DNA from: an uncultured Bacteroidales bacterium
GTDB taxonomy: Bacteria > Bacteroidota > Bacteroidia > Bacteroidales > Bacteroidaceae
NCBI GenBank assembly: GCA_937995875.1
Contig: CALKIW010000120.1
Coordinates: 1 to 64,000, forward strand
Direction: 5' to 3'
Length of the DNA stretch: 64,000 nt
The notes beneath the pieces were generated by a model. The model was not told where the DNA came from. It did not search any database and saw nothing but the letters and a program-made list of their open reading frames with translations. A program made the translations under genes and the position numbers. Shown piece after piece: positions 16,105 to 24,633 of this stretch (positions are counted from its first letter, which is position 1; every line of letters begins with the position of its first letter).

Positions 16105-17166
16105 ATGAAGATATTAGTTGTCAATCCCGGCTCTACTTCGACCAAGATAGCTGTCTATAAAGACAGCACCCAAATATACTCCACGAACATTCATCACCCC
16201 AACGAACAGTTGGCAAGGTTTGACGACGTACACGACCAATATGATTTTCGTCGGGAACTGGTGCTCGAAGAACTGCGCAAAAATGACATTCCGGTCGCTT
16301 TTGACGCAATTATCGGACGGGGAGGCATAGGCAAACCCGTTTCCGGCGGTGCTTATGACATCAACGAACAGATGATTCACGACAACCTCACGGGGCTGTT
16401 TCATCACGCGTGCAACCTGGGATGTAAGATCGCCTACGATATTGCCAAAACGATTCCCGATTGCCGGGCACTCATCGCGGAGCCGGGTGTGGTGGACGAG
16501 ATGACGCCTGTGGCACATGTTACGGGCCGCCCGGAGATGAAGCGTTCGTGCGTTTGGCACGCGCTCAATCAGCGCGCCGTAGCCAAACGGTTTGCAAAGG
16601 AGACAGGACGCGCTTATGAAGACTTGAATCTCATTATCTGTCACATGGGAGGCGGCATCTCGATTGCGGCCCACGATCATGGCAGGGCTGTGGATGTGAA
16701 CGATGCCATCAATGGCGAAGGGCCCTTCAGCACGGAGCGTTCGGGATCGTTTCCGAGTTCGAGGATTGTCAGACTGTGTTTCAGTGGTAAGTACACCGAA
16801 CAGCAGTTGCTGAAGATGATTACCGGGCAGGGAGGCGTGACAGCCCATCTGGGCACGAATGATATGCGGGAAGTAATGCGGCGCATCAATGACGGCGACG
16901 ATTATGCCCGATTGGTGTTGGATGGCATGGCCTATAATATTGCCAAATGGATTTGCGCGCTCGGAGCCACGTTTTGCGGTCGGGTTGATGCGATTCTGCT
17001 CACGGGCGGAGTGGCACATTCTGAAAAAATTATAAGCATGATACGCCGCAGGGTTGAGTTCTTGGCACCCGTGCATTGTTATTCCGGAGAAAACGAGATG
17101 GAGGCGTTGGCAGCAGCAGCTCTTGCCGTGTTGCGGGGAGAGATGAAAGCGCAACAATATATATAA
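16105..17166 (+). CDS. buk: butyrate kinase
   Basis: Acetate/butyrate-kinase superfamily enzyme (ASKHA fold, 353 residues) that makes ATP from butyryl phosphate. Diagnostic stretches are ILVVNPGSTSTKIAVY (phosphate-1 loop), GRGG (about 71), HACNLG, the HMGGGISIAAHDHGRAVDVNDA adenosine/phosphate-2 region around 16640-16710, GEGPFSTERSG and LLTGGVAHS near the C-terminus. The order ptb-buk with a 94-base gap indicates an operon. In organisms without a full butyrate pathway such pairs may serve branched-chain acids from amino-acid breakdown. Confidence 0.92.
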   Translation: MKILVVNPGSTSTKIAVYKDSTQIYSTNIHHPNEQLARFDDVHDQYDFRRELVLEELRKNDIPVAFDAIIGRGGIGKPVSGGAYDINEQMIHDNLTGLFHHACNLGCKIAYDIAKTIPDCRALIAEPGVVDEMTPVAHVTGRPEMKRSCVWHALNQRAVAKRFAKETGRAYEDLNLIICHMGGGISIAAHDHGRAVDVNDAINGEGPFSTERSGSFPSSRIVRLCFSGKYTEQQLLKMITGQGGVTAHLGTNDMREVMRRINDGDDYARLVLDGMAYNIAKWICALGATFCGRVDAILLTGGVAHSEKIISMIRRRVEFLAPVHCYSGENEMEALAAAALAVLRGEMKAQQYI

Positions 17167-17167
17167 G

Positions 17168-17269
17168 GTGGAGCGTTGGTTGGGGTTGTCGATCTGTGCG
17201 ACAGACGGCCTCAAGGCTCGCCGACAACTCCGAGACAAGTTTCGTAAACAGCCGACAGACACGCTCCGC
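17168..17269 (+). other. candidate structured RNA region after buk
   Basis: The 328-base buk to AAA/CYTH gap has no convincing gene; an open frame here starts at a GTG and has no recognisable features. Bases 17168-17269 hold nested inverted repeats. The outer stem is GTGGAGCGT with ACGCTCCGC (9 bp, one G-U). The inner stem is 17182-17191 with 17222-17231 (10 bp, one G-U). Inside it sit TCTGT-gcg-ACAGA and GCC-tcaa-GGC. It could be a 3' structure of the ptb-buk mRNA or chance pairing in GC-rich DNA. Confidence 0.3.
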
Positions 17270-17426
17270 TATAATCGACGCAAACCTTCAGAGGTATTCG
17301 GAGAACGGACGGCGGTGCGGGAGTCGAGCTGTGCTGAAATGCTGATCATGGCACGGATGGATATGAACACAGTGACATTGTGCGGCAGAAATAATGAGAA
17401 GGTAGTTCAAAACGTGTGTCGATTTC

Positions 17427-17457
17427 TTGGAGTAGTACAATAATTTTACTAACTTTG
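17427..17457 (+). promoter_or_regulatory. promoter of the AAA/CYTH-dNK gene group
   Basis: TTG (17427-17429), 20 bases, then TAACTTTG (17450-17457). It lies 37 bases before the ATG at 17495 and separates this operon from ptb-buk. Confidence 0.65.
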
Positions 17458-17494
17458 CCTTTGAATGTTAACGTAAGTCATGACACGCTGACAG

Positions 17495-18598
17495 ATGAAA
17501 GATATAAAAAAAATAGTTCTTACCGGCGGCCCATGTGCGGGAAAGACTACCGCGCTGGTAAAGATCATAGAGCATTTTTCAAGTCTCGGATTCAAGGTTT
17601 TCACCATCCCTGAAGTGCCCACGCTCTTTTTACAGTCTGGTATGGACTATCTTACGCCCAACCTTAACTTCTTCTACGAAGGAGAGAAAGCTACACTTGA
17701 AATCCAGCTTCAGCTTGAAGACAAGTTTATGAAGATGGCCGAGCAGGTGGAAGAACCTGCTGTAGTGGTGTGCGATCGCGGCTCTATGGATATTTCGGCT
17801 TATCTCAAACCGGAGATGTGGAAAGAGATAACCGGTCGAGTGGGCATCACACCGCAGCAGCTCATCGACCGCTACGATGCAGTGTTACATCTGGTTTCGG
17901 CAGCCGATGGTGCGGAGCAATTCTACACCACGAGCACCAATGCACACCGTCAGGAACAGAAAAACGAAGAAGGATTGCGCATTGCTCGCGAACTCGATAA
18001 GAAGGTAATCCATGCTTGGAGCAGTCATCCGCATTTGCGGGTAATCAACAACCACGACGATTTCGACACTAAACTCAACCGTGTGTTGAGGGAAATTTCG
18101 AACGTGCTCGGCCTTCCTCAGCCCATCACAGAGGAGCGTAAATACGTCGTTGAGGTTGTGGGCGAAGTGCCGTCGGCCATCGACAGCGATATTCTTCAGA
18201 CCTATCTGGTTTCAGATCCCGATAGTGAAGTGAGGCTGCGTAGGCGCAGTTGGGCCAATGGAAATCAAGTCAATGTTCACACCATAAAGAAGACTATCAA
18301 CGGGAAGGAGCAGGTGGAGACCGAGCGACAAGTGAGCAATGCGCTTTACGAATCGTTGTTGTCGCAGGCTGATCCCTATCGCAGGCCAATCCGAAAAAAG
18401 CGTTGCAGCTTCATCTGGAAAGGACAATATTTCGAACTCGACAGTTATCTCGACCAGCTGGAGGGAACGGTTATCTTGGAAACTAAAGGCATCGACAGCA
18501 CCGAAGATGTGAATTTCCCACCGTTTATCAAGGTTGTGAAAGACATCACGGGCAACCGTAACTATTATAATTATAACTTGGCATTGAGAAAAGCATAG
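17495..18598 (+). CDS. AAA (NadR/Ttd14-like) ATPase with C-terminal CYTH-like domain
   Basis: 367 residues in two parts. The N-terminal half is a P-loop kinase/AAA_28 domain of the NadR/Ttd14 group: VLTGGPCAGKTTALVKII (Walker A, residues 7-24), a Walker-B-like VVVCDRGSMD (about 90) and a long helical lid. The C-terminal half (about 210-367) resembles a CYTH/triphosphate-tunnel fold, opening with RKYVVEVVGEVP and having alternating charged strands (VRLRRRSWANG, KKRCSFIWKGQYFELD). The same pairing occurs in Drosophila Ttd14. The substrate is unknown; a phosphorylated nucleotide or lipid is plausible. The stop codon is one base before the next gene's ATG, tying it to nucleoside kinases. Confidence 0.75.
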   Translation: MKDIKKIVLTGGPCAGKTTALVKIIEHFSSLGFKVFTIPEVPTLFLQSGMDYLTPNLNFFYEGEKATLEIQLQLEDKFMKMAEQVEEPAVVVCDRGSMDISAYLKPEMWKEITGRVGITPQQLIDRYDAVLHLVSAADGAEQFYTTSTNAHRQEQKNEEGLRIARELDKKVIHAWSSHPHLRVINNHDDFDTKLNRVLREISNVLGLPQPITEERKYVVEVVGEVPSAIDSDILQTYLVSDPDSEVRLRRRSWANGNQVNVHTIKKTINGKEQVETERQVSNALYESLLSQADPYRRPIRKKRCSFIWKGQYFELDSYLDQLEGTVILETKGIDSTEDVNFPPFIKVVKDITGNRNYYNYNLALRKA

Positions 18599-18599
18599 T

Positions 18600-19247
18600 A
18601 TGCACATCGTAATAGCAGGAAATATCGGAAGTGGCAAGACCACGCTCACCAAAATGCTCGTGCGTCATTACGGCTGGGAGCCACGTATGGAGAGCGTGAT
18701 AGAGAATCCTTATTTGAAAGACTATTATAGCGACATGGAGCGATGGTCTCTCAATTTAGAGGTGTATTTCCTGAAAGAACGCTTCCGCGATCTCCTTGAC
18801 ATCGCTAAGGCCAAGACCACTATCGTACAAGACCGCTCTATCTTTGAGGGTGTGTATATATTCGCAGCCAACAACCATGACATGGGAAACATGAGCGATC
18901 GAGACTTCAATACCTATATGGGATTGTTCGATTCGATGATGATGATCGCCCGGAAACCGGATCTGATGGTGTATTTGCGGTCTTCGGTGCCACACTTAGT
19001 GGACCACATCCACAAGCGGGGGCGAGACTATGAACAGAATATCCAGCTCGACTATCTGAACAATCTCAACACCCGTTATGAAGACTTTATCAACAATAAA
19101 TATAAAGGACGCGTGCTCACCATTGATGCAGACAATCTCGATTTCCTCTATTCGAGAGCCGATTTTGCCTTTATCATTAAGCAGATAGATGCACAGCTGG
19201 CTGACATACAGAATATTGACAATTCGCTGTTTAGCACAGTCCGATAA
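18600..19247 (+). CDS. deoxynucleoside kinase (first of a tandem pair)
   Basis: Salvage kinase that phosphorylates deoxynucleosides (dAdo/dGuo/dCyd type). It has 215 residues with P-loop IAGNIGSGKTTLTKML at the very N-terminus, a substrate-site Glu region (RMESVIENPYL), the RWSLNLEVYFLKERF segment, the catalytic-type DRS motif in VQDRSIFEG and the LID arginines in HKRGRDYEQ. All match the dCK/dGK family. The P-loop begins at residue 3, so the start is fixed. It follows the AAA/CYTH gene by one base and precedes a close paralogue. Confidence 0.9.
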   Translation: MHIVIAGNIGSGKTTLTKMLVRHYGWEPRMESVIENPYLKDYYSDMERWSLNLEVYFLKERFRDLLDIAKAKTTIVQDRSIFEGVYIFAANNHDMGNMSDRDFNTYMGLFDSMMMIARKPDLMVYLRSSVPHLVDHIHKRGRDYEQNIQLDYLNNLNTRYEDFINNKYKGRVLTIDADNLDFLYSRADFAFIIKQIDAQLADIQNIDNSLFSTVR

Positions 19248-19287
19248 CGCTTTTATTACTAATTCTCCATCATCTAACATATCAATC

Positions 19288-19914
19288 ATGCACATTGCAA
19301 TCGCAGGAAACATCGGAAGTGGTAAGACTACACTCACCAAAATGCTGGCCAACCGCTATGGATGGATACCCAGATTTGAGCCGGTAGACAACAACCCCTA
19401 TCTCGACGACTTCTATAAGGACATGAATCGGTGGTCGTTCAATCTACAAGTTTATTTTCTCAATAAGCGTTTCAAGGAGGTAGTGGACATTGCCAACAGT
19501 CCGGAAACATTCATCCAAGACCGTACCATCTTCGAGGATGCACGCATCTTTGCCCCCAATCTTCATGAGCAGGGCTATATGAGCGACCGTGACTTTGCCA
19601 ACTATTCAGACTTATTCGACTTGATGATGTCGCTTGTGAAGTTGCCGCAACTGATGATTTATATCCGCTCGTCTATTCCAACCCTTGTGGAGCATATTGA
19701 AAAGCGAGGACGCTCCTTTGAGCAAAGCATTCGCATTGATTATCTCACAGGATTGCAGAAACGCTATGAAGACTGGATAGCAGGCTATAAAGGCGATCTG
19801 ATCATTATCGACGGCGACAATCTCAGTTTTGAGGACACGCCCGAAGACTTCCGTAAGGTGACCGACATGATTGATGCCAGCCTCTACGGACTCTTTCCTA
19901 TGGACGACAAATAG
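19288..19914 (+). CDS. deoxynucleoside kinase (second of a tandem pair)
   Basis: A 208-residue paralogue of the preceding kinase. It shares the P-loop IAGNIGSGKTTLTKML and the segments DMNRWSFNLQVYFLNKRF, QDRTIFEDARIFAPN, MSDRDFANYSDLFD and EKRGRSFEQSIRIDYL. I start at the ATG at 19288, which puts the P-loop at residue 3 as in its neighbour; the longer frame overlaps the first gene. In lactobacilli, tandem kinases of this family form dAdo/dGuo kinase heterodimers, and these two could do likewise. The specificity-pocket residues differ between the copies (ESVIENP versus EPVDNNP), suggesting different substrates or one altered partner. Confidence 0.9.
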   Translation: MHIAIAGNIGSGKTTLTKMLANRYGWIPRFEPVDNNPYLDDFYKDMNRWSFNLQVYFLNKRFKEVVDIANSPETFIQDRTIFEDARIFAPNLHEQGYMSDRDFANYSDLFDLMMSLVKLPQLMIYIRSSIPTLVEHIEKRGRSFEQSIRIDYLTGLQKRYEDWIAGYKGDLIIIDGDNLSFEDTPEDFRKVTDMIDASLYGLFPMDDK

Positions 19915-20058
19915 AAATGGGATAAAGTCTCCCTACAGAAACCTTCGCCGCTTCCCTGACGTAGCATCGGAATGTCGCTCCCATCCTGTTGCCCTTTTAT
20001 TGAAGCGTGTTGTTTGGACGACAGTATTATTATCACAAGACATAAAAACACAAGAATC

Positions 20059-21228
20059 ATGACGGAAACAAAGGAAATCAAGACCCCAAGCATCAATCTC
20101 CTGATGACGGGAAAAGACGCGGGCCGTGACGTGATGGTCATCGGACTGAAAGAATCCTATCGCGACAAGCTGCAATATCAGCGTTCGCTGAAGCGGGAGT
20201 ATGCTCAGTGTCGTGAGTTAAAACACCCCAACATCTTGGAGATAATCGAAGAAAGAGACGACGATCAATACGGACTTTGCCTTGTGATGGAATGGGAATC
20301 GGCCCGAACATTGACCGAATATATACAGGAATCTCATAGCGAGGAAGAAAAAAAGAGCATTATCCGTCAGCTTGCCGATGCGCTGAGTTTCCTGCATCAG
20401 AATGGAAGGGTGCATGGAGCCCTTAATCCCGACTGTATCTTTGTTACCCATCAGGGCGACCGTGTGAAGCTGCTCAACTTCCGCATACGCTATGCCGACC
20501 AGATGCACGAGCCTATTGCTTCCTTGAAATTTCGTGCGCCGGAGGCCAAAGACGGTACGGTGGCACTCGATGCCCGCACAGATGTGTTTTCTTTGGGAAT
20601 GATTTTAAAGGAGATGGGCTTTGGGAGTGATTACGAAGAAGTTGTCTCTGTCAGCAGCAACTTTGCCCGAAACGACCGCTATCCGGACGTAGAGACCTTT
20701 CTCGATGCGTTTGAACATCGCCGCTATACACGCAGAAGCAGTGGTAGTGATGGTGGAAACGGTGCTGGCAACAAGCGTGCGGCCATGCTCATCGCAACCA
20801 TCGTGGGGCTTGTTGTGGTTGCCGCGCTGTTGTATTTCAACAGAAACAGTGGTGTCCCGGAAGCCGAACAGCCTGTGGCTGAAATGGTGGATTCTACACA
20901 AACCGATGCCATACAGGAGAACAATGCAGCCGAACAAACCAGTCAATCGGCAGCAAATGACCAACCGCAGGACACGAATTCAAAATCGGCAACTGTGAGT
21001 GGGAATTATTCGGACGACCTTGCATTCCTCAACGAATTGGTGCCACAGATGCACATCGACCTTGATAAAATCTATGCTTCGGGTGGCGACAACGCAGCTA
21101 TCCATGCTAAAGTGGCAAGGTATTACAGGGGATTGAGAAAGGCGTTGGGCAATAAGACCGATGCCCAGTTTGCCGCTTACGACAAGGAGTTTGCAGATTA
21201 TGTAAACAAGAAAAATGCCGGGCAATAA
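20059..21228 (+). CDS. membrane-anchored protein-kinase-like protein (predicted pseudokinase)
   Basis: 389 residues from the ATG at 20059. About 20-230 follows the eukaryotic-type kinase fold: a possible VAIK lysine (VIGLK), a helix-C Glu region (KREYAQCRELKHPNI), a hinge (LCLVMEWE), FRAPEA for the APE motif and DVFSLGMIL. The catalytic loop reads HGALNPDCI instead of HRDLKPxN, so the catalytic Asp is Ala. The DFG motif reads NFR, losing the metal-binding Asp. No glycine-rich loop is visible. A transmembrane helix (about 238-258, MLIATIVGLVVVAALLYF), a Gln/Ser/Asn-rich linker and a 70-residue helical C-terminal part follow. It is probably a signalling scaffold rather than an active kinase. 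Confidence 0.75.
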   Translation: MTETKEIKTPSINLLMTGKDAGRDVMVIGLKESYRDKLQYQRSLKREYAQCRELKHPNILEIIEERDDDQYGLCLVMEWESARTLTEYIQESHSEEEKKSIIRQLADALSFLHQNGRVHGALNPDCIFVTHQGDRVKLLNFRIRYADQMHEPIASLKFRAPEAKDGTVALDARTDVFSLGMILKEMGFGSDYEEVVSVSSNFARNDRYPDVETFLDAFEHRRYTRRSSGSDGGNGAGNKRAAMLIATIVGLVVVAALLYFNRNSGVPEAEQPVAEMVDSTQTDAIQENNAAEQTSQSAANDQPQDTNSKSATVSGNYSDDLAFLNELVPQMHIDLDKIYASGGDNAAIHAKVARYYRGLRKALGNKTDAQFAAYDKEFADYVNKKNAGQ

Positions 21229-21271
21229 TCCTTGTCGTTCTAACTTGTCATCCTATTTTTGTTTTTCATCT

Positions 21272-23758
21272 ATGAACTTACCCCGTTTGTTCATCGTCTT
21301 GGCCGTTTTGGTCATGCAATATGCCGTTCCCCTCTCGGCTCAAATCGAGCAACCGGAAGGCCGCAGGCTCACAAATATCGCAGTAGGACTTAATCAGCAG
21401 CGCGATTCTGCTTTGTACAGCAAGTTCAACATAGGGCTTCTGTCTGAGGTCGATACGCTACGGGGAATGCAGTTAGGACTGTTTTACGGTGGAATTCGTG
21501 GCGATGCACGCGGGTTTATGCTTGCCGGCGTGACCAATGCAACCCATGCCATGCAAGGCGTGCAGCTCAGCGGATTCAGCAATTCGGTGTTCACCCCGAT
21601 GCGTGGCCTGCAAATTAGTGGGCTTAACAATATCGCTATGGGGGTGAAGAAAGGCATGCAGTTATCGATGGCGGCAAATATCAGCTCTGGTTATATGCGT
21701 GGTATTCAGTTGGCGACCTACAACTATGCCGACACGCTCAACGGCTCACAGATAGGAGTTTTTAATGCGGCGCTGAGCCATCCTAAGGGTGTTCAGATTG
21801 GTATAATCAATTATACCAGAGACACCATTGCCAACAAGATAGGACTGATCAACATAAACCCCAAGACGCGCATTGACCTGCTCACGTTCGCCGGAAACTC
21901 TTCCAAGCTCAATATGGCACTTCGTTTCCGCAACCGCAGCACATACAACATCTTTGGAGTGGGTACACACTATATGGGGTTCGACGAAGATTTCTCCGGC
22001 TCTATCTATTATCGCATAGGTCAATATTTCAGGTTATCACCCCGATGGTCTGTCAGTGGCGACTTGGGTTTTCATCATGTAGAGACGTTTAAGAAAAACT
22101 CCGCCGACGGCCCCAAACGTCTGTATTCCCTACAGGGGCTTCTCAATGTCGATTATCAAATCAACCCTACAGTGGGAGCCTTTGTGTCTGCCGGCTATGG
22201 AACGACACGTTTTTATGGCTCTCACCATAATTACAGAACACGCCCAATCTTGCAGGCAGGACTGAGCTTCAGGTATCACCACAATATTCGGAAGGAGCAG
22301 CTGTGGCAGGCAGAACGCGAGCGCGACATGGAATACTATTTGGCTAAGCTGAGCGAAACTCCCGACAGCCAACTCTACCGTTTCACCGATTCCGACTATA
22401 GAGAGCGGCGGTGGTGGCGTGCGGCCGGACTGACAACGGGCATCAATCTTCTGGTGCATGGTTTCGATCGGTATGTGTTGAACGAAGACTTTGCCAAGGT
22501 GCATTTTAAAGACATTGGACATAACTTCCGCCATGCCTTCGTTTGGGATAACGACCAGTTCTCTACCAATCTTTTTGCGCATCCCTATCATGGCAGTCTC
22601 TACTTCAATGCCGCCCGAAGTAACGGACTCAACTTCTGGCAGAGCACACCCTACGCGCTTGGCGGAAGTTTGATGTGGGAATTTTTTGGCGAAGTGGAGC
22701 CTCCGGCCATCAACGACGTCTTTGCGACTACGTTTGGCGGTATAGCACTCGGAGAGGTGACGCATCGCATTTCCGCCCTGATCCTGAACGACCGCAGTCG
22801 GGGATTTCGCCGCTTCCTGCGCGAGGCGGCAGCAACGCTCGTCGATCCGATGCGCGGACTCACACGTATGATAGACGGCGATGCATGGGATGTTCGCGAG
22901 AACAAATATCTCTATCATGATTTCAGTCGCATTCCCGTTGAGTTCACCATGGCGTTGGGCAGTAGGTATTTGGCCGACGACGGCGCACTCTTTCGGGGAG
23001 AAGGTCAGCCCTATCTCACGTTCAGTCTGGAATATGGAGATGCTTTTGAGGAGGAGAATACAAAACCCTACGACTATTTCACGTTAAATGCCACGTTCGG
23101 TTTTACGGGCAACCAGCCACTGTTCAATTCCATCCACCTCATGGGCCGTTTATGGAGCAGCGTCGTGTATAGCGGGAAACAGGGGCAGACGCTCATCGGA
23201 CTATTCCAGCATTTCAATTATTACGATTCCGAGCCGGTGAAAAACGGCAGCGACATCACGCCTTATCGCATTTCGGAGGCGGCTGCTTTCGGACCGGGCA
23301 TTATTTGGCAGTTCCCTCATGTTAGCAATCTTTCGCGTCTGGAACATCGCATATTTGCCGACTTGATATTGCTGGGAGGCACCAAAAGCGATTATTACAA
23401 CATCATCGATCGCGACTACAATATGGGGTCGGGATTTAGTTTCAAGTCGAACACGTTGATGCAGTTTCCCCATTTGGGACGCTTTGCGCTCAACATAGAC
23501 TATTACAGCATCTTTACGTGGAAGGGCTACGAGGGCAAAGATCTGGCCACGATCGACCCCCTGTATCTCAATGCGCAGGGTGATCGCGGCAGCGCTTCAC
23601 TGTTGGTCATCAACCCCAACTTCTTGTTTCACTTGAAAAACAACTTCGGTATAGAGCTTTCTGCCAATTACTATGCCCGCCACACACGTTACAAATATCA
23701 CAACAATGTGCGTGCCCGAACGTTCGAGGTGAGGGGCGGACTGGTATATCGTTTCTAA
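21272..23758 (+). CDS. outer-membrane-type protein with surface repeats and DUF3943 region
   Basis: 828 residues with a signal peptide (MNLPRLFIVLAVLVMQ to PLSAQ). Residues about 50-190 are roughly 20-residue repeats of the G-x-Q-L/I-G/S type (RGMQLGLFYGG, QGVQLSGFSN, RGLQISGLNN, KGMQLSMAAN), like the LA_2272 surface-repeat family. The C-terminal half has the DUF3943 signature around WEFFGEVEPPAINDVFATTFGG and GEVTHRIS, and then barrel-like alternating strands ending in RGGLVYRF. I infer an outer-membrane beta-barrel with an exposed or periplasmic repeat solenoid. I start at the ATG that opens the signal peptide. A broken lipoprotein gene follows. Function unknown. Confidence 0.75.
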   Translation: MNLPRLFIVLAVLVMQYAVPLSAQIEQPEGRRLTNIAVGLNQQRDSALYSKFNIGLLSEVDTLRGMQLGLFYGGIRGDARGFMLAGVTNATHAMQGVQLSGFSNSVFTPMRGLQISGLNNIAMGVKKGMQLSMAANISSGYMRGIQLATYNYADTLNGSQIGVFNAALSHPKGVQIGIINYTRDTIANKIGLININPKTRIDLLTFAGNSSKLNMALRFRNRSTYNIFGVGTHYMGFDEDFSGSIYYRIGQYFRLSPRWSVSGDLGFHHVETFKKNSADGPKRLYSLQGLLNVDYQINPTVGAFVSAGYGTTRFYGSHHNYRTRPILQAGLSFRYHHNIRKEQLWQAERERDMEYYLAKLSETPDSQLYRFTDSDYRERRWWRAAGLTTGINLLVHGFDRYVLNEDFAKVHFKDIGHNFRHAFVWDNDQFSTNLFAHPYHGSLYFNAARSNGLNFWQSTPYALGGSLMWEFFGEVEPPAINDVFATTFGGIALGEVTHRISALILNDRSRGFRRFLREAAATLVDPMRGLTRMIDGDAWDVRENKYLYHDFSRIPVEFTMALGSRYLADDGALFRGEGQPYLTFSLEYGDAFEEENTKPYDYFTLNATFGFTGNQPLFNSIHLMGRLWSSVVYSGKQGQTLIGLFQHFNYYDSEPVKNGSDITPYRISEAAAFGPGIIWQFPHVSNLSRLEHRIFADLILLGGTKSDYYNIIDRDYNMGSGFSFKSNTLMQFPHLGRFALNIDYYSIFTWKGYEGKDLATIDPLYLNAQGDRGSASLLVINPNFLFHLKNNFGIELSANYYARHTRYKYHNNVRARTFEVRGGLVYRF

Positions 23759-23820
23759 AACGATGCAAGGTTTTGCCGTTTGTTTAATTTATAGGGTGAA
23801 CCAAACTTTATATTGAAGCA

Positions 23821-24438
23821 ATGAAACAGCAACTCAAATCTTTCTTTTTGCTTACGGCGGCTGTGGTGATGTTTGCCTTGTTGTATTCCTGCCAGGATGA
23901 CGATGACTAAAGACCTGTCATCGATCCGACGATACCATACGTCACTATGTCGGCCGACGGAGTGCCCGAAATTTTCAATCCGACTGGGATGAGCAGGGAA
24001 CTTTTCAACGCTATCATTGTCGGGCGGGGATGGTATCATGAGGTGTCTCATGAAATCAAACCCGACGGAGTGGTGAATATGACCGACTTCTATCATAACA
24101 TGATCGGTATGTCTCCATCGCATTATTATTTTGATGCCGATTCGGTTACGGTGTTCAGTTATCATGATTCGCAGGGCTACATGAATGGTGGACGTGGCTT
24201 CGTGCGCAGTGCATATACATACAACGAGGCCGATCAGGGCATCTATGTGCAGGGTAGGCGGATATTGCAGATTAAACCCATTGAGACGGAAAACTGCAAA
24301 TATCTGATGACCGTCAAATGGACTGCCATGCGCTCAGATGATACGCGGGTATATACTCTGGATATTCTCAGACGTATGACAGCTAAGGAGTTGGAAAAGA
24401 CAAGGCGCACCTACAGCGCCAATTTTACAAAGCGATGA
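23821..24438 (+). pseudogene. lipoprotein gene interrupted by an in-frame stop
   Basis: An ATG at 23821 opens a typical lipoprotein signal (MKQQLKSFFLLTAAV to LLYSC) with Cys 24 followed by QDDDD. At codon 30 there is a TAA (23908-23910). Reading through in the same frame gives RPVIDPTIPYVTMSADG and an uninterrupted 160-residue body to the stop at 24436. The acidic run just after the lipid Cys and the smooth in-frame continuation argue for one gene with a nonsense change, for example GAA to TAA, rather than two genes. No domain is recognised in the body. It lies 62 bases after the DUF3943 gene. A sequencing error or stop-codon read-through would also explain it. Confidence 0.75.
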
Positions 24439-24514
24439 GATAAGCACCCCCCTTTTTAGAGGGCGCACAGCGGACAATGGGTGACAGTCTGCTTTATCGG
24501 TTATTTTTCTTGAC

Positions 24515-24549
24515 TGTCTTGCTGACGACTGTGAATCGTCAGCAAGACA
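24515..24549 (+). terminator. strong hairpin after the broken lipoprotein gene
   Basis: TGTCTTGCTGACGA and TCGTCAGCAAGACA pair perfectly over 14 bp around a 7-base loop. A T-run is poor on the plus strand, so it may end or stabilise transcripts from the 17.5-24.4 kb group. Confidence 0.6.
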
Positions 24550-24633
24550 CGGAAGGATGGTTTTGTGTCACCCGTGCTTTTGCTTTCTCATCTCTCCCGA
24601 CCTCTTCCCGCCAATCCAGCTACGTTGCTTTGT

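Noticed and set aside
16114..17262. Long minus-strand frame (382 codons) opposite buk
   Set aside because: Antisense to butyrate kinase with all its motifs; no domain or signal in the shadow product. The same reasoning removed shadows opposite ftsY, ptb, enolase, leuA and leuA-like genes.
17168..17443. 91-codon frame between buk and the AAA/CYTH gene
   Set aside because: Starts at a GTG, has no recognisable motif, and covers the nested inverted repeats. It ends just before the promoter of the next operon.
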